NCBI GenBank assembly: GCA_024364805.1
Contig: CM044489.1
Location: forward strand, 115,315,739 to 115,379,738
From: Euprymna scolopes
Lineage: Eukaryota > Mollusca > Cephalopoda > Sepiida > Sepiolidae
Direction: 5' to 3'
Length of the DNA: 64,000 nt
The notes beneath the pieces are model-generated. The model saw only the letters and a list, made by a program, of their open reading frames with translations. It did not search any database and had not been told where the DNA came from. The position numbers and the translations under genes are program-made. Below, in pieces: positions 21,831 to 32,377 of this stretch (the first letter of the stretch is position 1; each line of letters opens with the position of its first letter).

Positions 21831-21960
21831 TTATCTACTGACACGTGTTTCATCATCTACAACTCCTCAGAGTGGCTGAATCTAGCGAGATTCGAAATCA
21901 GGACCCCATGATAAGAAGCCTAAACCTATTCCACTGGGCTATCTCGCATGACTACTGAAT
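21831..21960 (-). mobile_element. tRNA-derived SINE with hammerhead ribozyme, copy 2
   Basis: Minus strand, 5' to 3': a tRNA-like head (A-box-like region ATAGCCCAGTGGAATAGG, B-box-like GATTTCGAATC), then GCTAGATTCAGCCACT, then a hammerhead core. CUGAGGA lies at 21870-21864 and GAAA at 21851-21848, with a UGUC end at 21843-21840. Stem III is ACA/UGU and stem I begins ACU/AGU. Stem II (GUUG/UGAU, loop UAGA) is weakened to wobble pairs. The head joins the ribozyme directly, as in the copies at 58495 and 62704. Confidence 0.7.
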
Positions 21961-22140
21961 ATATTGTGTTTTACGGCAATGTTGTTTATTTGTTTTTGTT
22001 AGTGATACTTTTTGAATGAATTCAATTATTTATAAGAAAATGCATTTTTACCTAAATACGAGTTGGGAATAATTTTTCCTTAGACCAATTTGATACCCCC
22101 AAATGGGAAGCAGCATATGTATTGTTTTTAAAATATAATT

Positions 22141-22202
22141 ATTCACTGACACCTGTTTTGTCGTCTACGACTCCTCAGAGTGGCTGAATCTAGCGAGATT
22201 GG
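22141..22202 (-). ncRNA. Hammerhead ribozyme, type I, core mutated
   Basis: Minus strand: AUU-CAGC-CACU, CUGAGGA (22178-22172), stem II GUCG/CGAC with loop UAGA (perfect), AAAA where GAAA is expected, stem III ACA/UGU, cleavage C at 22148, then AGUG-AAU. Stem I pairs CACU with AGUG and, past a CAGC bulge, AUU with AAU. The G12 position is A, which in known hammerheads abolishes activity. Only the end of a tRNA head (CAATCTCGCTAG) precedes it. About 45 of about 50 bases match the copy at 21836-21895. Confidence 0.7.
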
Positions 22203-22215
22203 AAAATTTCATACA

Positions 22216-22372
22216 ATTATATATATATATTAGTTATCCACAAATAGACTGTTTTGCTGTATCACAGCTCTTGTGTGACTAGACTAGGACCTATCCCAAG
22301 CCCAGGATTGAACTAACAACCATCGAGTTGTTAGTAGCTTTATCCAACAGGTCAAGGAAAATCGCTCATCAC
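22216..22372 (-). mobile_element. tRNA-derived SINE with decayed hammerhead, copy 3
   Basis: Minus strand: degenerate tRNA head (TGTTGGATAAAGC, then TAGTTCAATCCTGGG), GGTCCTAGTCTAGTCACA, a decayed CUGANGA, and intact stem II GCTGT/ACAGC with loop GAT. AAAACAG, TGTGGATAACTA and a TA tail follow. The layout is the same as the copy at 58495-58640 (GCTGTGAAACAGC, TGTGGATGACTA, TA tail), but the catalytic core is lost. Confidence 0.65.
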
Positions 22373-22710
22373 AAGGCCTGAACCCACTTGATGTAAAGAG
22401 CTAAAAATACTACTTCAAGATAAAAAGAAAATAGCCAGCAATAAATCTTAGATAGATTATAACCCAGAAAATAGCAATTCTTATCCCTTTGTCATAAACA
22501 TCTTCCTTGAAAAGTGAGGACTAATGAACAAAATAAAGAAAGCAAAAGTCTTGAAGCTGACGAAAGTAAACCCAAGATGCATTTTCTAATCTACTTAAAT
22601 ATATATTTTGTTCACCCCAAATAAGGTATATTGTTACTGAAGCATAAGGGGTTACTATGATAGGAGACGGATTCGTTGGTGGGGGGGGGGGAGGTATCTG
22701 GGTTAGCAAG

Positions 22711-23005
22711 ATATTTGGATTATTTGGACTACTGTTCTTATTTTGGATGTAATTCTCACAACATTTCAACCGATGCAACCTTTGAGCTTCTTTACATACA
22801 TCTCAGAAGACCATGGAATCTGTACGGAATCTTGTAATGGAACCCTTTATTTAATCCATATGGTAGCTTGCTCTTGTTCTGTCCGCTATGACTAGTTAGA
22901 GGTCTTAAGTAATTCATAATTGTATACTAAATATTGCCCATAAGATGAGAACAGTAGTTGAAATTATACAAATTATCAATCCTCATCTCAAAAATTCTGA
23001 AACAT
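22711..23005. repeat. Inverted-arm element FB-A, copy 2
   Basis: The left arm 22711-22880 reads as minus-strand FB-A (TTTGGACTACTGTTCTTATT, CACAACATTTCAACCGATG, AACCCTTTATTTAATCCATA). The body continues in the same orientation. A short inverted terminal segment (AAGATGAGAACAGTAGTTGA, TTATCAATCCTCATCTC) closes the right end. The tRNA-like region is deleted. Confidence 0.6.
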
Positions 23006-23121
23006 AGTAGCAAAATGTTTGTTTGGTCGTGTTATGAAAAACTGTCCCATTACTTCCAGGAAAGAGTTTTTACTTCCAGGACTGGTGTGTTTTCAGTGGT
23101 CGGAAAAGATTAAGCAACAAA

Positions 23122-23468
23122 TACTCGTCTAGCTACAACAACTGTCAATAATTTCCCTTACTCTCTATGAATGTCTAAAACTAAATTATAATTCCATGAA
23201 CAAAGGTTCTTTCTTAGAATTGTCGGTTTGCAGGACACAATACTGTGAGGCTGCTTTCCAGCTGACTACAACATAGTCGTTTTCAAGTCTAATGTAAATG
23301 AGTTACTATTAAGCTATACTCTTCAATAATCAAGCCTTACCCAAATTCCACTATTATCAATCATCACAGTGTTGTCTCACAGTCTACCCGGCATTCATTA
23401 ACTCTTATCCTTGTGTGGCCCCTGCGCCTTGACAAGCGGTGCCCTCCCCTTAGAAAAAAAAAAAAAGA
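23122..23468 (+). mobile_element. CR1/Jockey-type LINE, 3' end fragment
   Basis: GTCTAGCTACAACAACTGTC, ATTCCATGAACAAAGGTTCT and GCTGACTACAACATAGTCG to the 3' signature CCTTGACAAGCGGTG and an A-rich tail. More diverged than the copies at 7955 and 20312. Confidence 0.7.
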
Positions 23469-24149
23469 AAGAAAAATCTGTTAGTTGTGTGCTAATTGTT
23501 TCTTATCTGTAATTCAATTAATCAGTAAACATTGCACGTACATTTTTTTTCTTCAAGTTCGTCTGGTTACCATTTCTTAGATTACTTTGAATGCTTTATC
23601 AACATATGGAGACGCACAAGCTTCTGATTAAAGAATGAGAAACTTGTATTTCTCAAACTTTGGTTGTTCTCCAAGAATAGACCAGATGTTTTTTGTATAG
23701 AATCCTGCATTGTCTGATAATCTCTCTATATTCAGGTCATATGTTTGACTAAGCCAAACGTATTATTCGATCTGAATATGTCTACAATGTGAAAATCATA
23801 GTAGTTACTGATGCAGACGTTCTACAAACAGTTTTAGACATACAAAATATATATTTTTGCTTCTTCTCACTGGATCACTTATTTCTTTTCATAATTTAAT
23901 TAATTGTAAATACTTTCTTTGTAAATTTTATTAATGAAGAAAAAATGATATTGTTATACAATCTATTATAAATATACCTAAGATACTCTTTACATTATAT
24001 AAACAATAAAGTACCCATCAATGATGGATTTCTGAAATCTTAATGAAAAAAATGTTTGTCTTTCTTAGTTTGAATCACAATAAAATATTATTCAGGTTTA
24101 TGATGTTAGCTAAAAAATAACTGGAATGTTATAGCAAAAACACAAAAAA

Positions 24150-24151
<2 letters not shown>

Positions 24152-24194
<43 letters not shown>
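24152..24194. repeat. (CA)n microsatellite
   Basis: About 43 bp of CA. A degenerate tRNA-like sequence follows on the minus strand (24200-24265: GTGGATAAAGCG, ATTCAAATC). Confidence 0.95.
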
Positions 24195-24197
<3 letters not shown>

Positions 24198-24470
24198 TGT
24201 TTAGTGAGATTTGAATCCTGAAAGATTGAACTGAAAACAAACGCTTTATCCACATAGCCACTGAACAAATAAAAATATTTTGTTTTTTTAGCCTTCTTAG
24301 TTTTTATGAGTTCAGTATATGAATCTTTCCATAAAGATCTAAAACAGCTCACCTGTCTAAAATTCATATTAATGTATAGATGAGGCTAGAGTTTTCTTTT
24401 AATAGTAAATAAAACAAAAACAAAAAACCCAATTCGGATTTGAATCATATAAAAACAAACAGAAAGGCAA

Positions 24471-25215
24471 TCTATAAATATAAAAGCGAAAATGTGTGTA
24501 TGTATGTATGTTCGCTTTTTGTGTATGTCCGAGAAAGGCTTTTTCCAAGAAGCGATAGGTCGATTCACTTAAAACTTTTTATATCACGTCTAAATCATAA
24601 TATCTATTAGTTAACAACGGGGGTCGCCTGGCTATTTAATTTGCTCAACTTTGAAAAGATAAATATCCAACATTTTTCGATCGCCGCATTTACATTAAGT
24701 TTTTTCGCATTATAAAAGCGAAACTAATTCTGGCGGCATTTTTCTGGAAACGTCCAAAAGTAATCAGCTTTGATCAATGTGGAGTCTTTCCTTATATCAG
24801 ACAATTGCTATTCAATTTGGACAATCCCCTTTTTATGGGGAGCTGGTTTTCCCCACAACATCTTGGCGAAAAAAAATCAAAAAAAAATCCTGCCCCGCAG
24901 TAAATAAAATACTGCTCAGCAGTCAAAATTGACCTCATTATGTACAGGCACCTGCCAATTCATAATACTTAAATAAATTCAATCATGTTTCCGTTACTAT
25001 TTCCTGGTGGCCTAATGGTTAACGTTGCACATTTTTTTTCACACTTTAATTTCAAACTTCGAGTCAAGGGTTCGAGTTCAATCCTTCATACTTATCTACC
25101 AAAACATTTTTTTTTATTTTACCCCCCCCCCCGGCACAAACACCCGGGTGTTTTGATTTACCTAAAACCACACACACCTCCAAACACCTAGGCAATGCAG
25201 GGTACCCCCTGCTAG
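24471..25215 (+). mobile_element. Non-autonomous Helitron
   Basis: Starts TCTATAAATATAAAAGCG after an A and ends ...CTAG before a T, the A|TC...CTRR|T pattern expected for Helitron insertion. Near the 3' end is the family signature CCTAGGCAATGCAGGGTACC, then CCCTGCTAG. No Rep/helicase coding is visible. It carries a tRNA-like segment at 25006-25095 (TGGCCTAATGGTTAAC, GGGTTCGAGTTCAATCC). Confidence 0.7.
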
Positions 25216-25326
25216 TTTGATAATAAATCAGAAATTTTATTCATTAAATTTTTCAATTTAGATTTGTATTAGTGAAATATAACTTAAAGCCCTATGCAAA
25301 ACTTGTCATATTTACAATTAACTTTT

Positions 25327-25975
25327 TTCTTTTTTTATACATGGGAATCACCACTTATCAAGGCCTGAAAGCCATTTGAGGATAAGGGTTAATGAGTGTA
25401 TGGTAGTCACGTAGACAACAGCATATTAATAGTTAGTGGTGGAAATGGGGTAGAAATGGATTATTTGGAGGGGAGAGCTCAACAAGAACTGGTTTACGGT
25501 GGACTTGAAGACGACCATATTGTAGTCAGCTAGAAAGCAGGCTAGCAGAACAGAGTTCCACAGACAGGCAGTTCTAGTAAAGAAGCTTTGTTCATGGAAT
25601 TTGCATTTAGATTTAGGTAGAGATAGAGAGTGGAGGAAACTGTTGATAGTTGTTGTAAGTAGCCAAGTGTTTTTTGTGAAAGTTTGGCAACATAGATTGA
25701 AGCTCAGACGAGCATTTGCCATGAAAATAATGATAAAGCTTGCAATGCCTCTTATAAGGGAAAGAAGTTGCAGCGAAGGAAAGAGTATCACCTACTAGGT
25801 TTCGACACTAGATATCTTCTGGAGCAATAAAATGTTTCAACCATTTTTCCGGCAACCTTGGTAACAGATTTGATGTAAGTTTTCCATTTCAGGTCAGGAG
25901 TAAAGGTCAGACCCAGAAGTTTATCGAAACAGGGAGTCTCTTTTAGGCGAGAGTTATTCATATCAATTGATGGGC
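25327..25975 (-). mobile_element. CR1/Jockey-type LINE, 3' part with RT thumb region
   Basis: Minus strand: MNNSRLKETPCFDKLLGLTF and TPDLKWKTYIKSVTKVAGKM (25830-25965). After a frame change come ARLSFNL, FHEQSFFTRTACLWNSVL and NMVVFKSTVNQFL. The 3' signature TGGGAATCACCACTTATCAA lies next to a T-rich end. This is the C-terminal third of the same protein as at 6661-7930, with at least one frameshift. Confidence 0.8.
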
Positions 25976-26140
25976 CTGTTTTTATATGCATAGAAACTTT
26001 CACTATCATGCACATTAGGTTGAAAAATGTCAACATTAAAAAAAACATTGCTATCACTGAAAATAGTGATCATAGACATTTCCCTTTTCTTCCTGAGATG
26101 GATTGCTCTGTTCTCAATGAGAAATCTATCTATCTATATA

Positions 26141-27024
26141 TCTATAAAAATGAATGTGTGTGTGTGTGTGTACGCGTCTGTCTGTACATTTCCCTACATA
26201 ATAACTCTGTCAATTTTCAGTCTACAGACTCGAAATTTGATATACAGGGTACTGAGATTTCGGAAAATCTTTGTAACCCGTTTTCGGCCAGAAATTTGCC
26301 TGTTAAGGGGTCAAAGTTCAACGATTTGACCTTTAAGAACTCTACCAAACTCCTCCGCCAATTTTGGATATAAACACTTGAAATTTTAGATATAGGTTCC
26401 TTAGACATGGATCTAATTTAATAACCTGATTTGAGCCCAAAACAAATGTCAGGGGTTATAATAGGGGTCAAAGTTAAAAAAAAATTTGACCTCTGCGGTC
26501 TCTACCAAATTACTCAGACAATTTCTGATCTAAACATTTGAAATTTTACATAAAGGGTATGCAGAGATAGGGAAAGCTTTTTAATTGGATTGGGTCGAAA
26601 ATTTGAGCTGCCAATATATAAGTGCATGTATGTATGCTTGCATGTCTGCCTAAAACTTTCTGCAGAGGCGACGGATTTTCACAAGATCAGTATCGTTTTG
26701 AAGCTCGACCCTTTAGACAACAAATTGTCTGAAAGCATTAATTTCTTCACCCTCAGCTAGGCATTTTCTACAGGGAGGGGTCGCTTTTTTCACCGATATT
26801 TTTTAAAGTCATCCCCTCTTTTCGATTGTCTAGCCTTAATTTAAACCTACGTCACTTCCGGTTTGGCGGTGGTTGTAACAGCAAAGACATCACGTTTTTT
26901 TCCCCCATTCTTTTCCTTCTTCACAGTATGGGTTTGAGCCTGCCTTCCTACTACCACTTTTTTTCTTTTTTTTTTCTAAACACACACCTCCAAACACCCG
27001 GGCAATGCTGGGCACCCATGCTAG
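26141..27024 (+). mobile_element. Non-autonomous Helitron
   Basis: Starts TCTATAAAAATGAATGTG after an A and ends ACCCGGGCAATGCTGGGCAC then CCATGCTAG before a T. The interior contains GACGGATTTTCACAAGATCA, related to the element at 58631. No coding domain was recognised; the open frames are short and lie across CA-rich and A-rich sequence. Confidence 0.75.
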
Positions 27025-27028
27025 TATA

Positions 27029-27534
27029 TCTATAAAAGTGTAAATGTCTGTGTGTATGTGTCTGTCTGTGTACATTTCCCTACCAAATAACTCTGTCAAT
27101 TTTCGGTCTACAGTCTCGAGATTTAACATAAGAGGTATTAAGATTTGGAAAAATCTTTTTAATCGGGTTTTGACTAGAAATTTTGCTGTTAAGAGATCAA
27201 AGTTCAATGATTTGACCTTTAAGAATGCTACCAAACTCCTCCGGCAATTTTGGGTCTAAACACTTGAAATTTTAGATATAGGTTCTTGGACATGGATCTA
27301 ACTTTATAATTTGATTTGAGCCCAAAACAGTAAATGTTAAGGGGTCAAAATTAGGGTCAAAGATAAAAAAAATGTGACGTCTGCGGTCTCTACCAACTTC
27401 TCTTGATGTTAGTTAAGGAAGTCTATTGTATAGAAAAGCATTACCGTACATATTCACACTTTTTAATATATTCATATGCACATGAAGTTATGAACGGTAC
27501 ATAGGGCCCAAGCAAAGCCGGGTGGAACTGCTAG
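27029..27534 (+). mobile_element. Non-autonomous Helitron, second in tandem
   Basis: Starts TCTATAAAAGTGTAAATG four bases after the previous element's CTAG and ends GCCGGGTGGAACTGCTAG before a T. Its first 350 bp parallel 26160-26520 closely (TAACTCTGTCAATTTTC, TTTGACCTTTAAGAA, CTCCTCCG, GATATAGGTTC, ACATGGATCTAA). It shares the 5' part of its neighbour but has its own 3' end. Confidence 0.75.
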
Positions 27535-27783
27535 TTAACTCTAAAACTTCTTGGTCTTTCTTTCCCATCAAATCTTGCTTGGTGTTCATATATTAGATAT
27601 ATTGTAAAAATATGTTCTTTCTCTTGCTCTAAACACTTTCTTATACATGAGACTATTCTCTAGCTTTATAAATCTACTATCAAACCATGTATGGAGTGCT
27701 GTTATCATATTTGGATGGGTTAATCTCTATCCCATTCGAGCGTTTTTGATAAGGTGCAGCAACATATCTGCAATTTGATTGGT

Positions 27784-28265
27784 CAGCGCTTCTACACTAT
27801 CAGAACGAAATTTTGGAAATCCTAATACTGAATTTAACATGAAAAGAATGGTATCTATGTATTCCTCTTATTTTTAAGATGATTATATCCAAAAATTACA
27901 AAAATTGGTAAGGTAGAAAATTATTTATTAAAAAAAATAGAAAATATAATTTGAAGAAAACGATCATATTTGTTTAGGTAAGGCACAGGAGAGATCAAAC
28001 GGGAGGTAATTTTCAGTTTCGATTTATTTTATAAAAACAAGATGGCTACAATTTTTTGCCTGCTAACACGATTAAAATTGTTTTTCTTTTCTTTTTTTTT
28101 TTTGTAATAATTCAGAATATTCAGGTAATTTCGACTGCATAATTTTTAAGCTATCATTTGTAACTTATTAGAATTGACAAAAAAAGTCAGTAGAAATCAT
28201 TGTTTTTTATCTGAGAACTCCATTTATCAATTACAAAATTTTGTTCTGATAGTGTAGAAGCGCTG
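27784..28265. mobile_element. MITE with perfect 23-bp terminal inverted repeats (FB-C)
   Basis: The left end CAGCGCTTCTACACTATCAG continues AAC; the right end is its exact reverse complement at 28243-28265. Inside, the first ~150 bp (GGTATCTATG, ATATCCAAAAATTA, GGTAGAAAATTATTTATTAA) resemble the left arm of the fold-back at 47180-47577. No transposase coding is seen. Flanking TGATTGGT and ATTAGT are similar, but no exact target duplication is visible. Confidence 0.75.
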
Positions 28266-29063
28266 ATTAGTCTCATTCTTACTTCTTTGCAACTTTTCTC
28301 TCACAGATATGATGTTGCTAGTCTTTTTTATAAATAGCATGTGTTCTTCAGAATTATCTGGTTTATTTCCTTATTCCTTTGTTCCAGCTCGTTTGACTCT
28401 TTGGTCTATTGGTGATTTGATGTTTTGATACATCATGGTAATACAACTTCCTATTTCAATAGATCAGTTATTTTGAAGAACACATTACAATTACATGTTA
28501 CTAATTGAACCCCTTTACATAAAACTAAATCAGTTTACAATGAGAAAATTTATATGCAAAAAGTGGTAAGTTTTTGCTTCCTTTCATTGGATTAGTTAGA
28601 GAGAACACATCTGTTTAGATGAAATGGACATGTTCTCTCTACTTGTATCATTAAAGGTATAAATACATTTTATAAACTGTTGAGTCATAAAACAATTGAG
28701 ACAAAGATAGGTTAGTTCATAAGTTGGTTGACTTTCAAACTAACCTATTCCCTGCTACCTGAATGCATTTCATAAATTTTTAAGTCATCTGACTACTATA
28801 AGAAGTAATCCTAGTTCCACAGTCTCTCATAGCAATGCAGAAAATTGCAGTAACCTAAAAAACCAAACTTACTGACACAAGAGAAAATATTACACTTTGT
28901 ATAACCTTAAATCTTTATGAAAATAGCCTAAAAAATGAGTCATCACAAATTGAAATTAAAGGGAATTTCAGTACGTATACCCATTTTTACAGATTAGTTG
29001 GCTAATGTGTAATATCTAATTAAAACAATCAAAGAGCAGCTTTTAAGCTTATCTTATATATTA

Positions 29064-29198
29064 CTAGCAGAGCTACCCGGCATTGCTCAGGGCAAAAGTG
29101 TAGCATATTTATATTAAAATTTCCATCTCTCTTTTCTCTGGTTACCCCCTTCCTTTCCTCACTCTCCCCTTTCTTCTCTACACAATCAATTTCTCTTT

Positions 29199-29282
<84 letters not shown>

Positions 29283-29500
29283 TTATAGATTAATTAAAAA
29301 AAATGAGTTACTTTCCTTTATTTAGTTGCTGAAAAACAACTGATGCAGATTTCATCAGTTTAGAGTCAAAGAATGAATAAATTTTTTTCTAAATTTTAGT
29401 TATTATTCATCAAGAGTAATACAGAAAAAAAAAATTTTGTCAGTGTTTGTTTTAATCAGATATACATACATAAATACATAGACAGATAACTGCCTCTTAT
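29064..29500 (-). mobile_element. Helitron, minus strand, variant 3' family
   Basis: CTAGCAGAGCTACCCGGCAT then TGCTCAGGGCAAAAGTGTAG is the reverse complement of a Helitron 3' end. The interior (TTAAAATTTCC, TC tract, (AC)30, TCTAAATTTTAG) parallels 31089-31465, which lets the two define one subfamily. The 5' boundary is approximate. Confidence 0.6.
29221..29280. repeat. (AC)30 microsatellite next to a TC tract
   Basis: Perfect AC run, preceded by a TC run from about 29195, inside the Helitron. Confidence 0.95.
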
Positions 29501-29506
29501 ATTATA

Positions 29507-30420
29507 CTAGCGGGGGCACCCGGGTGTTTGTAGGTGTGTGTGGTGTTAAATAAAAAAGAACCTGGGGGGGGGGATATGATAGAACCGGAAGCCCTGAGGC
29601 GAAGTTTGAAAATAAAATTGGCCAACCAGAATGAGTTAGTGAAAGATGTTTGAATTTATTTAAGAACCAAATTGACAGGTACGCGCCTGGAAGTCGTCGA
29701 GCGTTACGACGATGACGTCAATGACCAGGTTTGTTTGTTATAAGCGAAGTAAAAAAAGAAAGTAATGTTAAAACTTAAGCGGGGGAAAAAAAAAACACAA
29801 TAAAAACTAATGTAAGGCAAATGAACGATGAAAACAGAAAAACGAACACGTGAAAAATGGCTTAAATAAGCCTGTTTCGATATTAAAATTTAAAAAATCG
29901 GTGGGTACCTGGGTGTTTTTGGGTGTGTGGTCGGGGGTGGATAAGCGAAGTAAAAAAAAAACAGAAAAACGATCGTTACGTGAAAAATGGCTTACATAAT
30001 ACTGGTTCAATATTTAAATTAAAAAAATCGAAAAAAAAAAGACATCTCACACCACGATTCGAACACAAAACGTTTAGATAACGAACCAACGTGCTAATCA
30101 ACTGAGCTAACGCGACGTACATGAAATTTGTTCAGTTTTTCAACTATTTAAAGTAAATCAGGTCATGATGTCATCTGGCGCATGCGTAGAACCGCTCGTC
30201 ATCACGAGAAGACCGTTTTTGTTGACCCCCCCCCCCCCTGTCGAAAATTGTCGATTTCAGGGTGAAAAAATTAAACATTTTTGGCCAATTTTTTGAGCGA
30301 AGGATGGGGCTTCGATATGATACCGAGTTTGTGAATTTTCGTTGTCTGTCGAAAGTTTTTAGCAGAAACACAAACATACACACATACATACATACATATA
30401 TTTTCGCTTTTATATATATA
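29507..30420 (-). mobile_element. Non-autonomous Helitron, minus strand
   Basis: The 3' end is CTAGCGGGGGCACCCGGGTG (reverse complement of ...CCCCCGCTAG). The 5' end is TTTTCGCTTTTATATATATA, abutting the next element's CTAG. A tRNA-like segment lies at 30056-30117 on the minus strand (TAGCTCAGTTGATTAGC and GTTCGAATCGTGG). A second internal ACCTGGGTGTTTTTGGGTGT near 29907 hints at a nested fragment. Confidence 0.65.
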
Positions 30421-31084
30421 CTAGCGAGGGGTACCCGGCGTTGCCCGGGTGTTTGTAGGTGTGTGTGAAAAAAACCCAAAGCCTAAAATGTGAAAAAAGA
30501 CAGGTGCCCGTGAAAAAAAATGAAGCCTTGACGACGTGCAGTTGGAAAATAGTAAAGTGTGAAAAAAAGACAGGTGCGCGTTTTTGATTGATATGACGGT
30601 GATAGCTATTCAGCAGTTACGATTTTGTGCGGGACAGTTTTTGAATAAATAAATAAATAAATCGGTTTGTTTGTTTTTAACTAAGTTCGGGGAAAACCAG
30701 CTGCCGGTTTATTAGGGGGAGTGTCTTGTCTCGAAATGAAAGCTACCGTCTGATATGACAAAGTCGACATTGAACAAACGTTACTTAGCTCTCTAGAGAC
30801 CACTGGCCGGTGATTAGAGTCCAGTTTCGCTTTTTGTTTATACCGAAAACCGAATGTAACGCCTGCCGATGCGGGGAAATGTGGAATAATTAACGTTTGA
30901 AAGTCAATAAAATTAAATAGACAGGCGAGCTCCGTAGTTAAGTGTGAGATATTACAATTTATAGATGATATAAAAAGTTTTAAGAAGTTGCGAAGCGAGC
31001 GAGCGCTTCTCTGAAAGAAGTCTTTTGTGGACATCGAGGAGAAGCGTACATACATACATACATATTTGCTTTTATATATATAGA
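30421..31084 (-). mobile_element. Non-autonomous Helitron, minus strand, complete ends
   Basis: The 3' end is CTAGCGAGGGGTACCCGGCG then TTGCCCGGGTGTTTG. The 5' end is TTGCTTTTATATATATAGA before a T, so the minus strand starts TCTATATATATAAAAGC. Both flanking bases fit the A|T target. No replicase is visible. Confidence 0.75.
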
Positions 31085-31088
31085 TAGA

Positions 31089-31465
31089 CTACCAGATCCT
31101 CCCAGCGCTGCCTGGGGCCAAAATGTAACATATTTCTATTAAAAATTTTTTCACTCTCTCTTTTCCCCTCTTTCTCTCTTTTTGTTTCGTCTTCATCCAG
31201 TCCATTTCTTTCTCTAGACACACATACACGCAGACAATTCAAGGAATGAGTCAACATAAAAGAATTAACCCTGGATTACTTTGCTTTAGTTAGTGACCCC
31301 CACCCCCAATCCAATTTTCGCCAGATTAGAATAAAACAAATGAATACCTTTTTTTTCTAAATTTTAGATATTATTCACAATGACTGTTAAGAAAATTCTA
31401 ACTTTGTGAGTGTTTTATTTGTAGTTTTACAGTTTTAGCTGGACATACATACATACACACACACA
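31089..31465 (-). mobile_element. Helitron, minus strand, degenerate
   Basis: CTCCCAGCGCTGCCTGGGGC is a decayed 3' signature. The next 350 bp parallel 29090-29490 (TAACATATTTCTATTAAAA, CTCTCTTTTCCCCTC, TCTAAATTTTAGATATTATT). The terminal CTAG is mutated. Confidence 0.5.
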
Positions 31466-32025
31466 CAACTAGTTCTTATATAATATATTTTGTACATAAT
31501 GAGTTTTCTTGGTACTCAAATGTACAAGGATTAAAAGGGCATGCTTTGATTTGATAAAAAAAGAAAACTGAACAATGAGTTACAATTTCCTTTCAAAGGG
31601 TGATTCGATATTAATTAACTTACAATTAAGAAATAAAACTTGATAAGCAAATCCTCTTGAAGGGTTTTCTATCTACACAGGATATAACTGTTGCTTAGTG
31701 TCGTAAAATAAGAAATGATTGGTGCATTTTATTGATTCACTCAATACATTTTGCTGATACATTGTTTAGCTTCTTAAAGTTAATTAGTACTGTAGGTTGT
31801 TGCGATTCTTAAATACACAGGATTAGATTCAACGCAACAACGGGAATGGCTTGCTGTGTATCCGTAATGATGTTGTGTAACTAAGGTTGATATGATCACC
31901 TGTCAATTATAACCGGTTGAAGTAATGCTGCTTTTCAGCCGGCTTAAGACTGCTGGAATGTCTATGAGATGAGCGTCAAAATCTGGGACATGCGTTTTCT
32001 AGGTTGATAAAAGAAAGTGCATTTC

Positions 32026-32145
32026 ATATACGGCATAATCACGTTGACACACCAGTTCTTGTCAGATTACCGAAGTTAAGCAATGTTGAGCCTGACTAGT
32101 ACCAGATGGGTAACCATTTGGGATTTTAGGCACTATATGTGCTCT
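32026..32145 (+). mobile_element. 5S rRNA-derived copy S2, nearly full-length
   Basis: TACGGCATAATCACGTTGAC, ACACCAGTTCTTGTCAGATT, CCGAAGTTAAGCAATGTTGA, CTAGTACCAGATGGGTAACC and GGGATTTTAGGCAC cover almost all of a 120-base 5S rRNA in order. Several substitutions at conserved positions make a working 5S gene unlikely. The flanking body is not clearly the one at 19110-19235, so it may be truncated or a pseudogene. Confidence 0.75.
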
Positions 32146-32377
32146 CCGCTTATCTCGACATTGTTTCCAGTCGTCTTGAACCTCCATTTGCCATTAGTAT
32201 TTAACAACTCTGACTCAGGAGAGGTGTGGGTGGAGATTGCGCAACTCTTACCACAAAAATTTCATGCGCAGGCACCCTTACAGTGGGTATTTATAGTGTG
32301 TCAAAAATGAAGGAAGCCATCAATTCATAGTGTGTAACTTGTTCATTTTTTTTATTTCAATTTTGTAGCTCCTGGAG

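Noticed and set aside
29029-29280. Cys-Val/Arg-Glu repeat open frame
   Set aside because: Translation of AC and TC tracts within a Helitron.
32026-32145. Functional 5S rRNA gene
   Set aside because: Several changes at conserved 5S positions, a single dispersed copy, and other decayed 5S-like copies in the window.
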